A stretch of DNA of 64,000 bases from Streptomyces sp. NBC_00483 (lineage in GTDB: Bacteria; Actinomycetota; Actinomycetes; Streptomycetales; Streptomycetaceae), in assembly GCF_036013745.1 (NCBI RefSeq), contig NZ_CP107880.1, forward strand, positions 3,906,001 to 3,970,000, in the 5' to 3' direction. Shown here piece after piece: positions 36,834 through 45,715 of this stretch (the first letter of the stretch is position 1; every line of letters begins with the position of its first letter). The notes beneath the pieces were generated by a model. That model was not told the DNA's origin. It ran no database searches and saw nothing but the letters and a program-made list of their open reading frames with translations. A program made the translations under genes and the position numbers.

Positions 36834-36962
36834 CGCGTGCCTGCCTTAGGTATGCGTGGGGGGTGGGTGCGCCCACGAGTAGGTGGGGCCCGGCAGACGC
36901 TAGCGACCCGCAACCCGGCAATTCGGGCAACAGGGAAGGGCGTTGAGGATCTTAGGGTTGAC

Positions 36963-38360
36963 TTAAGTAAGGGATCGGGACCGGTTAAAGGTCGATACCA
37001 ATCCTTTGCGTTCCCGGCCGCGCCGCCCGTGCCCGCGGCGCCCCTGGACGGGCCGGTACCCCTCCAGCTGCAGCCAGATCCGCACCTCGGTGCCACCGAG
37101 CACGGACGAGCCGATGCGCACGTCGCCGCCGGTGGACTCGGCGACCCGGCGCGCGATGTCCAGACCGAGCCCGGTCGAGCCGACCTCGACGCCCTCCGTG
37201 CCGCGGGCCAGCGCGGCCTCCGGGTCGGCGATGCCGGGGCCCGCGTCGGAGACGAGCACGATCACGGCGCCATCGGCCCGGTGCACATCGACCGCGAACG
37301 CCGTGCCCTCGGGGGTGTGCCGGAACACGTTGCCGAGCAGCGCGTCGAGCGCGGCCGCCAACTCCCCGCGGGCGACCGGCAGTCGCACGGGCCGGTCGAC
37401 GCCGGCGACCCGCACCTTGCGCCCCTCGTCCTCGGCGAGCGCCGACCAGAAGTCCATCCGCTCGCGGATCACCTCGGCGGCGTCGCAGCCCGCGCCGGGC
37501 CCGGCCGCGGCGGTCTGGGGCTTGGCTTCCCTGGCCGTACGGATGATGGTGTCGACCTCGTGCTCCAGCTGCTCCACGGCGGCCCGGGTCTGCTCGGCGG
37601 CGGGCCCGTCCCCGAGAGAAGCGGCATTGAGCCGCAACACGGTCAACGGAGTCCGCAGCCGATGCGACAGATCGGCAGCCAACTCCCTCTCATTGGCCAG
37701 CAGTTGAACAACTTGATCAGCCATCGAATTGAACGCCACGGCGGCGAGCCGCAGCTCGGTCGGACCGTCCTCGGGCACCCGCGCCCCGAGCTTCCCGTCC
37801 CCCAGATCGTGCGCCGCGCCCACGAGCCGCTGCGCCGGCTGCACCATCCGCCCGCCGAGCCGGTCCGCGACCGCCACGGACCCGATGATCAACGCGATGC
37901 CGACACCACCGAGCACGACCCACGCGGTCGTCACGCCGTTGGTGACCTCGGCCTCGGGCACGTACACCTCGACGACGGCGATCTTGCCCGTGCTCACCGC
38001 GATGGGCTGCAACCACACCGAGCCGCCCGGCACGTCCACGACGGTGGCCTGCCGGATGTCGAGCCGGTCCCGGCCGACCCGCTGCTCACCGAGCCGGATC
38101 GCCTCGTTCCCGCCGCCGGCCGGGACGTACACCGACATCCGGTCCTCGCCGCCGGTCTGCGCGGTGGCGAGGGCGCGGTCGAGCTGGTCGCGGTCGGTGG
38201 TGATGGAGAGGGTGGGGCCGATGGCGGCGGCGGTCCGCTCGGCGTTGGAGAAGGCCCGGTCCCGCGCCATCTCCTTGATGACCAGGCCGAGCGGTACGGC
38301 GAAGGCGACCACCACCATTGTCGTGACGGCGAGGCACACCTTCACCAGCGCCCACCTCAT
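36963..38360 (-). CDS. Sensor histidine kinase
   Basis: A 465-residue kinase with two predicted membrane helices (about 6-27 and 146-166), an extracytoplasmic sensor of about 115 residues, HAMP (about 168-220) and HisKA/HATPase domains. The phosphorylated His is His233 in LSHRLRTPLTV. The N box is DALLGNVFRHTPEG and the G boxes are DAGPGIADP and STGLGLDIA. ATG at 38358-38360 overlaps the response-regulator stop by four bases (ATGA). The C-terminal tail is basic (RRGHGRRGRERKG). It is the partner of the regulator upstream and of unknown signal. Confidence 0.9.
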   Translation of the reverse strand: MRWALVKVCLAVTTMVVVAFAVPLGLVIKEMARDRAFSNAERTAAAIGPTLSITTDRDQLDRALATAQTGGEDRMSVYVPAGGGNEAIRLGEQRVGRDRLDIRQATVVDVPGGSVWLQPIAVSTGKIAVVEVYVPEAEVTNGVTTAWVVLGGVGIALIIGSVAVADRLGGRMVQPAQRLVGAAHDLGDGKLGARVPEDGPTELRLAAVAFNSMADQVVQLLANERELAADLSHRLRTPLTVLRLNAASLGDGPAAEQTRAAVEQLEHEVDTIIRTAREAKPQTAAAGPGAGCDAAEVIRERMDFWSALAEDEGRKVRVAGVDRPVRLPVARGELAAALDALLGNVFRHTPEGTAFAVDVHRADGAVIVLVSDAGPGIADPEAALARGTEGVEVGSTGLGLDIARRVAESTGGDVRIGSSVLGGTEVRIWLQLEGYRPVQGRRGHGRRGRERKGLVSTFNRSRSLT

Positions 38361-39046
38361 GCCGGCGGCTCCAGCTTCACACCGACGCCGCGCAGGGTGT
38401 GCAGATACCGCGGCCGCGCGGCAGTCTCCCCCAACTTCCTCCGCAACCACGACAAATGAACATCAATGGTCTGGTCGTCCCCGTACGACTGCTGCCACAC
38501 CTCGGCGAGCAGCTCCTTGCGCGCGACGACCACGCCGGGGCGTCCGGCGAGGAAGGTCAGCAGGTCGAACTCGCGCCGCGTCAGATCCAGCGGCGCACCA
38601 TCGAGCTCGGCCTGCCGCCGCAACGGATCGATGGCGAGCCCACCGACCCGGATCACCCGCGAGGGCGGCTCGGCGCCCGTGGTCCCCCGCGAGCGGCGCA
38701 GCACGGCGGCCATCCGGGCGGACAGGTGCTCGGGCGAGAACGGCTTGGTCAGATAGTCGTCGGCGCCGTCGTTCAGCAGCCGCACGATCTCGGCCTCGTC
38801 GTCCCGCGCAGTGGCGATGATCACGGGTACGTCGGTGATCCCGCGCAGCATCTTGAGCGCCTCGGCCCCGTCGAGATCGGGCAGACCAAGATCCAGAATC
38901 ACCACGTCGAACCGGAAATGAGCGACCTCGCGCAGCGCCTCCAACGCGGTGCCGACGCTGCGCACGGTGTGCGCGGCGTCGGTCAGGTGCCGGATGAGGG
39001 CTGAGCGTACGAACTGGTCGTCCTCGACCACGAGCACACTTGCCAT
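38357..39046 (-). CDS. OmpR-family response regulator
   Basis: A 229-residue regulator. The receiver domain (1-115) has acidic Asp9/Asp10, phosphoacceptor Asp52 (VVILDLGLPDLDG), Thr79 (IATARDD) and Lys101 (LTKPFSPEHL). The winged helix (about 130-225) ends RRKLGETAARPRYLHTLRGV. It is translated just before its kinase. Divergent promoter region with 39147 gene. Adjacent to a chitinase gene, it may control it. Confidence 0.92.
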   Translation of the reverse strand: MASVLVVEDDQFVRSALIRHLTDAAHTVRSVGTALEALREVAHFRFDVVILDLGLPDLDGAEALKMLRGITDVPVIIATARDDEAEIVRLLNDGADDYLTKPFSPEHLSARMAAVLRRSRGTTGAEPPSRVIRVGGLAIDPLRRQAELDGAPLDLTRREFDLLTFLAGRPGVVVARKELLAEVWQQSYGDDQTIDVHLSWLRRKLGETAARPRYLHTLRGVGVKLEPPA

Positions 39047-39146
39047 GGGACGGCACCGTACGCCATCCGGTGGTTTTCGGCCCTCTGCCGGGTGACTGCG
39101 GTGCTCGCGGGACAGCCGGGGCGGGTGTGGTGCAGTATGGCCCGCG

Positions 39147-39725
39147 ATGCACGAGAGCCCGCCCCCGCCTTCCCCGAGCCAGGACCACCCCGGCCGTCGA
39201 CGGCTCACCCACGGCGTCGCGTGGCTGCTCGCCACCGGGGCCGCGGTGACGCTGTCGTGGTGGGGCGTCCACACGGTGATGTCGGGCACGGTGTACGACC
39301 CGCCGCAGGCGCTGCCCGTCGCGGCCACGCAGGACGAGCCGGACGCGAAGCCGCCGGTGTCCTCCTCGACCCACCGGCCGGAACCGTCGACGTCGACGCG
39401 CAAGCCGTCGGCGTCACCGAGCCGTACGTCACCGTCCCCGTCGAGGTCGGCGTCCTCCCCCTCGCCCACCCCTCGTACGACGTCCCCCGCGCCGCCGTCC
39501 TCCGGCTCGGTCAAGAGCTACGCGACGACCGGCGGCCGCGCGGTCTTCGACCTCCAGAAGACCTCGGCCACCCTCGTCTCCGCGACACCCGCCGCGGGCT
39601 GGTCGGTCGAGGTGTGGAAACAGGCGACGTGGATCCGCGTCGAATTCACCTCGGGTGAGAAAAAGGTCTCAGTCTTCTGCACGTGGCACGACCACGAGCC
39701 GACGGTGGAGATCGCGAAGTACTGA
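39147..39725 (+). CDS. Membrane-anchored Ser/Pro/Thr-rich extracellular protein
   Basis: A 192-residue protein. Residues about 20-47 (THGVAWLLATGAAVTLSWWG) form one membrane anchor or signal anchor. Next comes a 70-residue Ser/Pro/Thr/Arg-rich stalk (about 60-120). A compact C-terminal domain of about 70 residues (SYATTGGRAVFDLQKTSATL to the end) carries a single Cys (VFCTWHDHE). It is divergent from the two-component system. No named family recognised; probably a surface-exposed or secreted protein. Confidence 0.7.
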   Translation: MHESPPPPSPSQDHPGRRRLTHGVAWLLATGAAVTLSWWGVHTVMSGTVYDPPQALPVAATQDEPDAKPPVSSSTHRPEPSTSTRKPSASPSRTSPSPSRSASSPSPTPRTTSPAPPSSGSVKSYATTGGRAVFDLQKTSATLVSATPAAGWSVEVWKQATWIRVEFTSGEKKVSVFCTWHDHEPTVEIAKY

Positions 39726-39728
39726 CCG

Positions 39729-39905
39729 CTTTCAGCCCCGCTCTTGGACGAGAGCCCGCGGGGCCAGGGGCTTTCAAGCCCCGCTCTGGGACGAGACTCG
39801 CGGGGTCCGGGGCAGAGCCCCGATCTTTCAAGCCCAGCGGCGGGTGGGCAAATCCAGCCCCGCCGGCGTTTGAGGCGCGGGGCCCGGGGCAAAGCCCCGC
39901 GACGT
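39729..39905. repeat. GC-rich intergenic repeat, copy 4 (inverted relative to copy 5)
   Basis: A compound of several family blocks: TTTCAGCCCCGCTCTTGGAC, GGGACGAGACTCGCGGGGTC, GGGGCAGAGCCCCGATCTTT and GCCCCGCCGGCGTTTGAGGC. The part 39772-39900 is the near-exact reverse complement of 43001-43127. Confidence 0.8.
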
Positions 39906-39914
39906 GGGCCACGA

Positions 39915-40787
39915 CTAGCGGAACACCGACGGCGGCGGAGCCGGAGACGCCTTCGCCGACGCATCGGTGACCGCCCCCACCCCACCCGTGAAGTCCACAA
40001 GCTCCTTGCCATGCACAACCCGCCCCGGGTGAGGGTCCCCCGCCGCCCGCCGCGTCAACTCCGCCACCCCCAACACCCCCGCGGACGCGACCAGCACCGC
40101 GTTCCCGAACCGCTTCCCCCGCAACACCGCCGGATCGGCGACGAGCGCAAGCTCGGGAAAGACAGCCGCGGCAGTGGCGATCTGCCCCCGCAGATACGCG
40201 AGCGGCGGCCCGTCCGCGATATTCGCGACATACGTCCCCGCCGGCCGCAACACCCGCCGCACCTCCGCCAGGAACTCCGTACTGGTGAGATGCGCGGGCG
40301 TCCGGGCCCCACTGAACACATCGGCCACGAGCACGTCCGCCCAGTCGTCGGGCAACTTGGCCAGCGCCTCACGCGCGTCGGCGGTCCGCACCCGGATCCG
40401 CTGCCCCGGGTCCAACGGCAGCGTGCCGCGCACGAGTTGGATCAGCGCCCCGTCGCGCTCCACGACCTGCTGCGTGGAGCGGGGCCGGGTGGCGGCGACG
40501 TAGCGGGCCAGGGTGAACGCCCCGCCGCCGAGGTGCACGGCCTGCACGGGGCGGCCCCGCTCGGCGGCCAGATCGATGACGTGCCCGATACGGCGCTGGT
40601 ACTCGAAGGTGAGGTGGCCCGGGTCGTCGAGATCCACGTGCGACTGCGGCGCACCGTCCACGAGCAGCGTCCAGCCGGCCGGACGGTCCCGGTCGGGCAC
40701 CAGCTCGGCGAGCCCACCGTCGACCTTCTCGACCACGGCTTCCCGCCCCGCGCGCCCCTGCCCCTGCTTCCCTCGCGACCTTCCCAT
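39915..40787 (-). CDS. Spermidine synthase-like methyltransferase-fold protein
   Basis: A 290-residue protein with the SAM-binding fold: motif I VHLGGGAFTLARYVAA, VVERDGALIQLV (acidic end of strand 2) and VLVADVFSGARTPAHLTS (the catalytic-Asp region of polyamine synthases). The N-terminal 25 residues are basic. It resembles actinobacterial fused or orphan spermidine-synthase-like proteins whose true donor is unclear. No polyamine pathway gene lies nearby. Confidence 0.8.
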   Translation of the reverse strand: MGRSRGKQGQGRAGREAVVEKVDGGLAELVPDRDRPAGWTLLVDGAPQSHVDLDDPGHLTFEYQRRIGHVIDLAAERGRPVQAVHLGGGAFTLARYVAATRPRSTQQVVERDGALIQLVRGTLPLDPGQRIRVRTADAREALAKLPDDWADVLVADVFSGARTPAHLTSTEFLAEVRRVLRPAGTYVANIADGPPLAYLRGQIATAAAVFPELALVADPAVLRGKRFGNAVLVASAGVLGVAELTRRAAGDPHPGRVVHGKELVDFTGGVGAVTDASAKASPAPPPSVFR

Positions 40788-40866
40788 TCGGCCATTATCG
40801 ACGGCCGCGCCCGGAACGGCTCAGCGGTGGTTGCCCACCGGGGCCCCGGCCCCCGCACGCACGGAC

Positions 40867-41331
40867 TCAGCGGTGGTTGTCCGCCGCCTCGATCATGCGC
40901 GCCGCCTCGTCGAGCGCGGCCCGCAGCACCGCGGGGTCGGTGACCAGGTCCGTGAGCCCCTCCACGGGGTCCGGCGGGAGCAGCCAGCCCGTGCCCTCGA
41001 CCGGTGGGTCGGGCCGGGCACCGAGCGCGAGGCCGCGGCCCTGCGTGTGCGTGCAGTCGCTGCCGGGCACGTCCCAGCCGTCGGCGGTGCCGGGCGGGAC
41101 GAGGAAGCCGAGGGTGTCGCCGCCCCCGTCGTGCAGTACGGGACCAACCGTTTCCGTACAGCCGCGGCGCAGGATGTCGACCGCCTCCAGGCCCTGCCGG
41201 GCCGGCACGGTGACCAGGTCGCAGTCGCCCGGCGGCGATGCGCTGCTCTCCTCGCTCGGTCGATGCCGCACCGTCGTGGGAGTCGTTGGGGTCGTGGGAA
41301 GTGACAGCATGGGCTTGGTCGCGTCCAACAC
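40867..41331 (-). CDS. Small primase-polymerase (prim-pol)-like protein
   Basis: A 154-residue protein from the GTG at 41329-41331, with GGAGG 7-8 nt upstream; longer in-frame extensions have no ribosome site. The pattern GPVLHDGGGDTLGFLVPPGT, followed by RGLALGARPDPPVEGTGWLL and a helical end, recalls the C-terminal half of Streptomyces bifunctional DNA primase/polymerase N-terminal-domain proteins. It is too short for a full domain. It diverges from an NsdA-like HTH/TPR gene, an arrangement seen repeatedly in the genus. Function unknown. Confidence 0.6.
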   Translation of the reverse strand: MLDATKPMLSLPTTPTTPTTVRHRPSEESSASPPGDCDLVTVPARQGLEAVDILRRGCTETVGPVLHDGGGDTLGFLVPPGTADGWDVPGSDCTHTQGRGLALGARPDPPVEGTGWLLPPDPVEGLTDLVTDPAVLRAALDEAARMIEAADNHR

Positions 41332-41605
41332 GTCGGTCCCTCCTCGCTCGTGGGGTTCCGCCGCAAGGTTCAACGCGTACGCGCCGTCAACAGCTACGGC
41401 GGCACGCCGCCGCAAAGGATGGCAGTTCATGGCGGATCGTGGGTGAGATATCCGGTTTGTAGCCAAACCCAGCGTGTCGGGGTCGTGACAGCCGGTACCT
41501 TCGAGCCTCGCCGGAACATGGAAGTTGCGGCAGCCCTCCCCTCGGGGCCCCGGGCGCTCCCAACTTCCCTGCCGTCCGGCACGGTTCGCACGGGAGGACC
41601 CGCTC

Positions 41606-42982
41606 ATGACGTCGTCGCCGATTGCCTCGGACATCTCGACGCCGCAGTCTCCACGACCGAACCTCGCCTTCCGGGAGCTGCGCGGCCAGCGCTCGCCGGG
41701 CGAGTTCGCGGCCGCGGTGCGGCGCGCGGCCCGGGAGATCGGTGAGCGGGTCAGCTGCGACGCGCGCTACATCGGACGCGTGGAGGCCGGCGAGATCCGC
41801 TGCCCCAACTACGCGTACGAGCGGGTGTTCCTGCACATGTTCCCGGGCCGGACCCTCGCGGACCTGGGGTTCGCGCCCCGCTCTGCGGTACGTGGCCGGG
41901 GTGCGCGCCCCGCCGCTGCCACCGCCGACGCGCAGTACACGTGCCACGCAGAAAACAAGGAGAGCGACGTGCGACGTCGCGCATTCATGACCGGCATGAC
42001 CGGTTCGACAGCCACCGTGGCCGTTGCCGCCCTGGCGCCCTTCGGCGTCCCCACGCTTCCCGCGGACCTCGACCGGCATCCGGCACGGGCCGGGATCAAC
42101 GCCGTCGAGGAGGCGATCCGGCGAATCCGGCTGCTCGACGACCGGCACGGCGCCGACGGCCTGTACCGGCGGGCCTCGACCCCGCTGCGGACCGCATTCG
42201 AGCTGCTCGACGCGGGCCCGGGCCAGCGCGAGGTCACCGAGCGACTGCAGGCCGGGGCGGGTGAACTGGCCATTTCCGTAGGCTGGTTGGCCCATGACTC
42301 GGGCCGCTTCGACGACGCGCGCTCGCACTACGCGGAGGCGCTCGCGACGGCGCGGATGGCGGGCGACGAGGCGTTGGAGGCGCACGCGTTCTGCAACACG
42401 GCGTTCCTGGCGCGCGACGCGGGGCGCCCCCGCGAGGCGGTACGCGCCGCCCAGGCCGCGACCCGCGTGGCGTCCCGCCTCGGCTCGCCCCGGCTGCTGT
42501 CCCTCCTCGCGCTACGAGAGGCAGGCGGCTGGGCGGGGTTGGGCGACCAGCCCTCCTGCGAACGCTCGCTCGCCCGCGCGCAGGCGCTGTTCGCGCGGGG
42601 GGCGTCGGACGCGGATCCGGAGTGGATGTCGTTCTACGGCGAGGCCGAGTTGGAGGGCCTGGAGGCGCAGTGCTGGTCGGCGCTGGGCGGCTGGGACCGG
42701 GCGTCCCTGCACGCGCGGCGCGCGGTGGCCCTCCAGGATCCGCACTTCACCCGCAACATGGCGTTGTACACAGCCGAGTTGGCCGACGACCTGGCGCGCG
42801 CTGGTCACCCCGACGAATCGGCTGCAGAGGGTCTGCGCGCCCTCAACCTTCTCCAAGACGTCCGCTCTTCCCGCATCGAGGGCATGCTGGCCACGACGGC
42901 CCGCGTCCTCCTCCCCCACCGCCGCGCATCGGGCGTCTCCGCGTTCCTGGACACCCACGCGATGTCGCGCCGCTCGGCCTAG
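41606..42982 (+). CDS. HTH/TPR regulator, NsdA-like
   Basis: A 458-residue protein. GGGAGGA precedes the ATG. Residues about 22-90 are a helix-turn-helix region (FRELRGQRSPGEFAAAVRRA, VSCDARYIGRVEAGEIRCPN). Residues 123-148 contain a twin-arginine-like RRRAFMTG followed by a hydrophobic run (STATVAVAALAPFGVPTL). The remainder (about 160-450) is Ala-rich helical repeats of the TPR type. This is the architecture of NsdA/NsdB-type negative regulators of sporulation and antibiotic production. The particular gene may be a paralogue rather than NsdA itself. Confidence 0.75.
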   Translation: MTSSPIASDISTPQSPRPNLAFRELRGQRSPGEFAAAVRRAAREIGERVSCDARYIGRVEAGEIRCPNYAYERVFLHMFPGRTLADLGFAPRSAVRGRGARPAAATADAQYTCHAENKESDVRRRAFMTGMTGSTATVAVAALAPFGVPTLPADLDRHPARAGINAVEEAIRRIRLLDDRHGADGLYRRASTPLRTAFELLDAGPGQREVTERLQAGAGELAISVGWLAHDSGRFDDARSHYAEALATARMAGDEALEAHAFCNTAFLARDAGRPREAVRAAQAATRVASRLGSPRLLSLLALREAGGWAGLGDQPSCERSLARAQALFARGASDADPEWMSFYGEAELEGLEAQCWSALGGWDRASLHARRAVALQDPHFTRNMALYTAELADDLARAGHPDESAAEGLRALNLLQDVRSSRIEGMLATTARVLLPHRRASGVSAFLDTHAMSRRSA

Positions 42983-42999
42983 TCACCCGCCCCTACGCC

Positions 43000-43180
43000 A
43001 CGGGGCTCCGCCCCGGACCCCGCGCCTCAAGCGCCGGCGGGGCTAGATTTGCCCAACCCGCCGCTGGGCTTCAAAGATCGGGGCTCCGCCCCGGACCCCG
43101 CGAGTCTCGTCCCAGAGCGGGGCTTGATTTGCCCACCCACCGCGGCACTTGAATTGACCACCCGCCGCAGGGGCTTGAAG
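43000..43180. repeat. GC-rich intergenic repeat, copy 5 (inverted partner of copy 4)
   Basis: GGGGCTCCGCCCCGGACCCC, GCGCCTCAAGCGCCGGCGGG, CCGCCGCTGGGCTTCAAAGA, then a second GGGGCTCCGCCCC with CGAGTCTCGTCCCAGAGCGG. 43001-43127 is about 90 percent identical to the reverse complement of 39772-39900. Confidence 0.8.
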
Positions 43181-43261
43181 TGACCCGCCCACCCGCAAGC
43201 GATCCCCCGGCTCCCGCCCATCTCCCACAGGGGCGTCGGCCCGACGGGGTGCCGCACCACG

Positions 43262-43432
43262 CCTTGGGCGACCCGGCGACGACCACGGCTCCCCACCCGT
43301 TGCGGTCGACGCCGTCCCCACCTTGGGCGAACCCCGCCAGCCGCAGCTCCCCGCCCGTTGCGATCGACCGCCGCCCCCGCCTTGAGCAACGCCAACCCCG
43401 GCTCCCCACCCGTGACGGCCGACGCCGCCCCG
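43262..43432. repeat. Degenerate tandem repeat, three units of 53-59 bp
   Basis: CCTTGGGCG-type boundaries begin at 43262, 43321, 43380 and 43433. Each unit contains GGCTCCCCACCCGTTGCGGT-like sequence followed by CGACGCCGTCCCC. The units have diverged. No open frame on either strand looks like a real protein here. Confidence 0.7.
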
Positions 43433-43526
43433 CCTTGGGCAATCTGCCGCCTGGGGCGGCAGGGTGGGCAAGGCGGCACCCCGGTGCCGCGCACCCCTTA
43501 CGACGGGCCCCGCCCCGGCACAGCAA

Positions 43527-43740
43527 CCCGGACCCGGGACGGGCCGAAGCCCCCGGAGGGGGCGGGCGGGCGGGCGATAACCGGGCACCGGCGCAGCCGG
43601 ACAAGGACCGGTACCGCGGACCAGTGCCCACAGGCACCGACCCCGGCAGAGCAGCACCCGGACCCCGGACGGGCCGAAGCCCCCGGAGGGGGCGGGCGGG
43701 AGGGAGATGACCGGGCACCGGCACAGCCGGAAAGACACCG
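43527..43740. repeat. 130-bp direct duplication
   Basis: GGGCCGAAGCCCCCGGAGGG starts at 43541 and again at 43671, exactly 130 bp apart. Flanking sequence (CCCGGACCC before, CCGGGCACCGGC-CAGCCGGA after) is repeated too. Confidence 0.75.
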
Positions 43741-43936
43741 ATGCCGCACGCCGAACGCAAAGGCACACACCCCGGCACAGCCGGAAAGGCACCGGTGCCG
43801 CGCGCCGAGCGCAGGGGCACCCACCCCGGCACAGCCGGACAAGGACCGGTACCGCACGCCGAACGCAAAGGCGCCCGCCCCGACGCAGCCGGACAAGGAC
43901 CGGTGCCGCGCGCCGAGCGCAAGGGCGCCGACCCCG
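43721..43936. repeat. Four tandem 54-bp repeats
   Basis: Units at 43721-43774, 43775-43828, 43829-43882 and 43883-43936 begin GCACAGCCGG (or ACGCAGCCGG) and contain ACCGGTGCCGCGCGCCGAGC variants. The period is 18 codons, so all frames stay open and produce misleading ORFs on both strands. The array abuts the 3' end of the histidine phosphatase gene. Confidence 0.85.
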
Positions 43937-43943
43937 GCACCGC

Positions 43944-44543
43944 TCAGCCCACCGCCAGGTGCCCCGTTTCGTTCCAGGACTCCAGCGCCGGCTCCCCGTA
44001 CGCCCACCCGAGCACCGACAGCGACGTCGGGTTCAGCCGGATCCGCGCCGCGAAGTCCAGCGGGAATCCGAGCCAACGCGCCCCGATCGACCGCAGGATG
44101 TGACCGTGGGCGAAGACGAGAACGTCCCGGTCGGCCGAGCGCGCCCACTCCACGACCTCGTCGGCCCGCGCCGTCACCTCGGCGAGCGACTCCCCCTCCG
44201 GCACCCCGTCCCGCCAGATGAACCAGCCGGGCCTGCGCTCCTGGATCTGCGCCGGCGTCAGCCCCTCGTACGCCCCGTAGTCCCACTCCATGAGCGCGTC
44301 CCACACAGTCGCCCGCTCCCCGAACCCGGCAAGCTCGCACGTCTCGCTCGCCCGCACCAGCGGGGACGTCCGCACCTCCACCCCGTCGAGCCCGTCGTAC
44401 GGCGCACGCCCGAGCCGCTCCCCGAGCAGTTTCGCGCCACGCCTGCCCTCTTCCAGGAGTGGAATGTCCGTCCTCCCGGTGTGCCGTCCGGACAGCGACC
44501 ATTCGGTCTGTCCGTGCCGGGCCAACAGGATGCGCGGTGCCAT
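43944..44543 (-). CDS. Histidine phosphatase (phosphoglycerate mutase-like)
   Basis: A 199-residue branch-1 histidine phosphatase. The phosphohistidine motif is ARHGQTEWS (His10), the second Arg is in [16 protein letters not shown], the acid/base Glu is in [20 protein letters not shown], and the second His is in [15 protein letters not shown]. Good ribosome site AGAGG 7 nt before the ATG. Substrate not deducible; many relatives act on small phosphate esters or remove phosphate in cofactor pathways. Confidence 0.9.
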   Translation of the reverse strand: MAPRILLARHGQTEWSLSGRHTGRTDIPLLEEGRRGAKLLGERLGRAPYDGLDGVEVRTSPLVRASETCELAGFGERATVWDALMEWDYGAYEGLTPAQIQERRPGWFIWRDGVPEGESLAEVTARADEVVEWARSADRDVLVFAHGHILRSIGARWLGFPLDFAARIRLNPTSLSVLGWAYGEPALESWNETGHLAVG

Positions 44544-44785
44544 GAGGAGGCCTCTTTCGAAACTACAAGCAACTACAAGGGTTCAAGGGTGAACATAGGA
44601 CGAGCGGGAAGGCTCGCCCCGTCCATCATCGCGCAACCCACAGGGAGGTCGCCCGGCGGGCAACCCGTGGCGCGATCGCTGCGTCTAGGAGGGTCGGGGG
44701 TCGCCCACACAGAGCCCCATATACACCGTAAGAGTGAGGCCGTGGCCAGAGGCCGGCGCACGAGCGAAGAGGGGGAGCGGCCCGC

Positions 44786-45715
44786 ATGTCGCAGACCGAC
44801 GAGGCACCGCGCACGGAAGCGATACCCGGCGCCGGGCTCCGCTGGTGGACGGAACTGCCGCTGATCCTCCTGGTGTACGGCGCGTACTCGGCGGGCCGAC
44901 TGCTCGCCCGTGGCGATGTGGGACAGGCCGTCGACCACGGTCTCGCGATCCTCCGGGCCGAGCAGGCCGTCCGCCTCAACCTCGAGCACCCGCTGAACCG
45001 TCTCTTCACCCGCGAACCGTGGCTCGGCGTCCCCGCGGACTTCTGGTACGCCTCGCTCCACTATCTGGTCACGCCGATCGTCCTCGTCTGGCTGTTCCGC
45101 CGCCGCTCCGAGATCTACCGCACGGCCCGCACGTGGCTGATGACCTCGACGATGATCGGCCTCATCGGCTTCGTCCTGCTGCCGACCAGCCCGCCCCGGC
45201 TGCTCGCCGCGAACCACGGCTTCATCGACACGATGGCCCACTACAGCTCGTACGGCTGGTGGGGCGGCGCGGCCAGCGCTCCCAAGGGCATGGGCGGCCT
45301 GACCAACCAGTACGCGGCGATGCCGAGCCTGCACGTCGGCTGGGCGCTGTGGTGCGGCGTCCTGCTGTGGCGGCACGCCCGCTCCCCGTACGTGAAGGCG
45401 ATGGGTGTCGCGTACCCGCTGCTCACCACGGTCATCGTGATGGGCACGGCCAACCACTACTTCTTCGACGCGCTCGCCGGGGTCGCGGCGATGGCCCTCG
45501 GCCTGCTCCTGACGAAGCCGGTGCGGCTCGTCGCGGCACGCCTGAAGGACCGGGCGGGCCTCGTGCTCGCGGGGGCGCAGGCCTCCCCTTCCGCCACGCA
45601 CGCCCCGATTGTCAGTGGAGAATGCCAGACTTCCCAGGGTGAGCGAATTCCCCGACAGCGCAAGGCAGCCGCGTCGCAGGACAGCGACGACGGGGCTGCG
45701 GCACCGGCTCGCTGA
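44786..45715 (+). CDS. PAP2/AUR1-type membrane phosphatase
   Basis: A 309-residue integral membrane protein with about six predicted helices. The PAP2 signatures are SPPRLLAANHG, QYAAMPSLHVGWALWCGVLL (His) and MGTANHYFFDALAGVAAMAL (His and Asp), which form the catalytic triad on the outer face. This resembles the inositol phosphorylceramide synthase-like (AUR1) branch found in actinomycetes, acting on lipid phosphate head groups. The last 77 bp overlap the start region of the next gene. Confidence 0.87.
   Translation: MSQTDEAPRTEAIPGAGLRWWTELPLILLVYGAYSAGRLLARGDVGQAVDHGLAILRAEQAVRLNLEHPLNRLFTREPWLGVPADFWYASLHYLVTPIVLVWLFRRRSEIYRTARTWLMTSTMIGLIGFVLLPTSPPRLLAANHGFIDTMAHYSSYGWWGGAASAPKGMGGLTNQYAAMPSLHVGWALWCGVLLWRHARSPYVKAMGVAYPLLTTVIVMGTANHYFFDALAGVAAMALGLLLTKPVRLVAARLKDRAGLVLAGAQASPSATHAPIVSGECQTSQGERIPRQRKAAASQDSDDGAAAPAR

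Noticed and set aside
43262..43936. Possible CRISPR array
   Set aside because: The repeats are directly adjacent without unique spacers, units are 53-59 bp or 54 bp, and no cas gene is present. The Cas4-like nuclease at 45639 stands in a helicase operon, without Cas1.
43071..43940. Minus-strand frame of 289 codons with an 18-residue repeat in the region of the 54-bp array
   Set aside because: The repeat period is a multiple of three, so every frame stays open. No ribosome site, no domain, and DNA repeats of the same kind extend into non-coding parts.
45609..45638. Earlier starts (TTG 45609 or GTG 45615) for the nuclease gene
   Set aside because: Neither has a ribosome site or a better fit; GTG 45639 next to a -10-like box was preferred, but the choice remains open.
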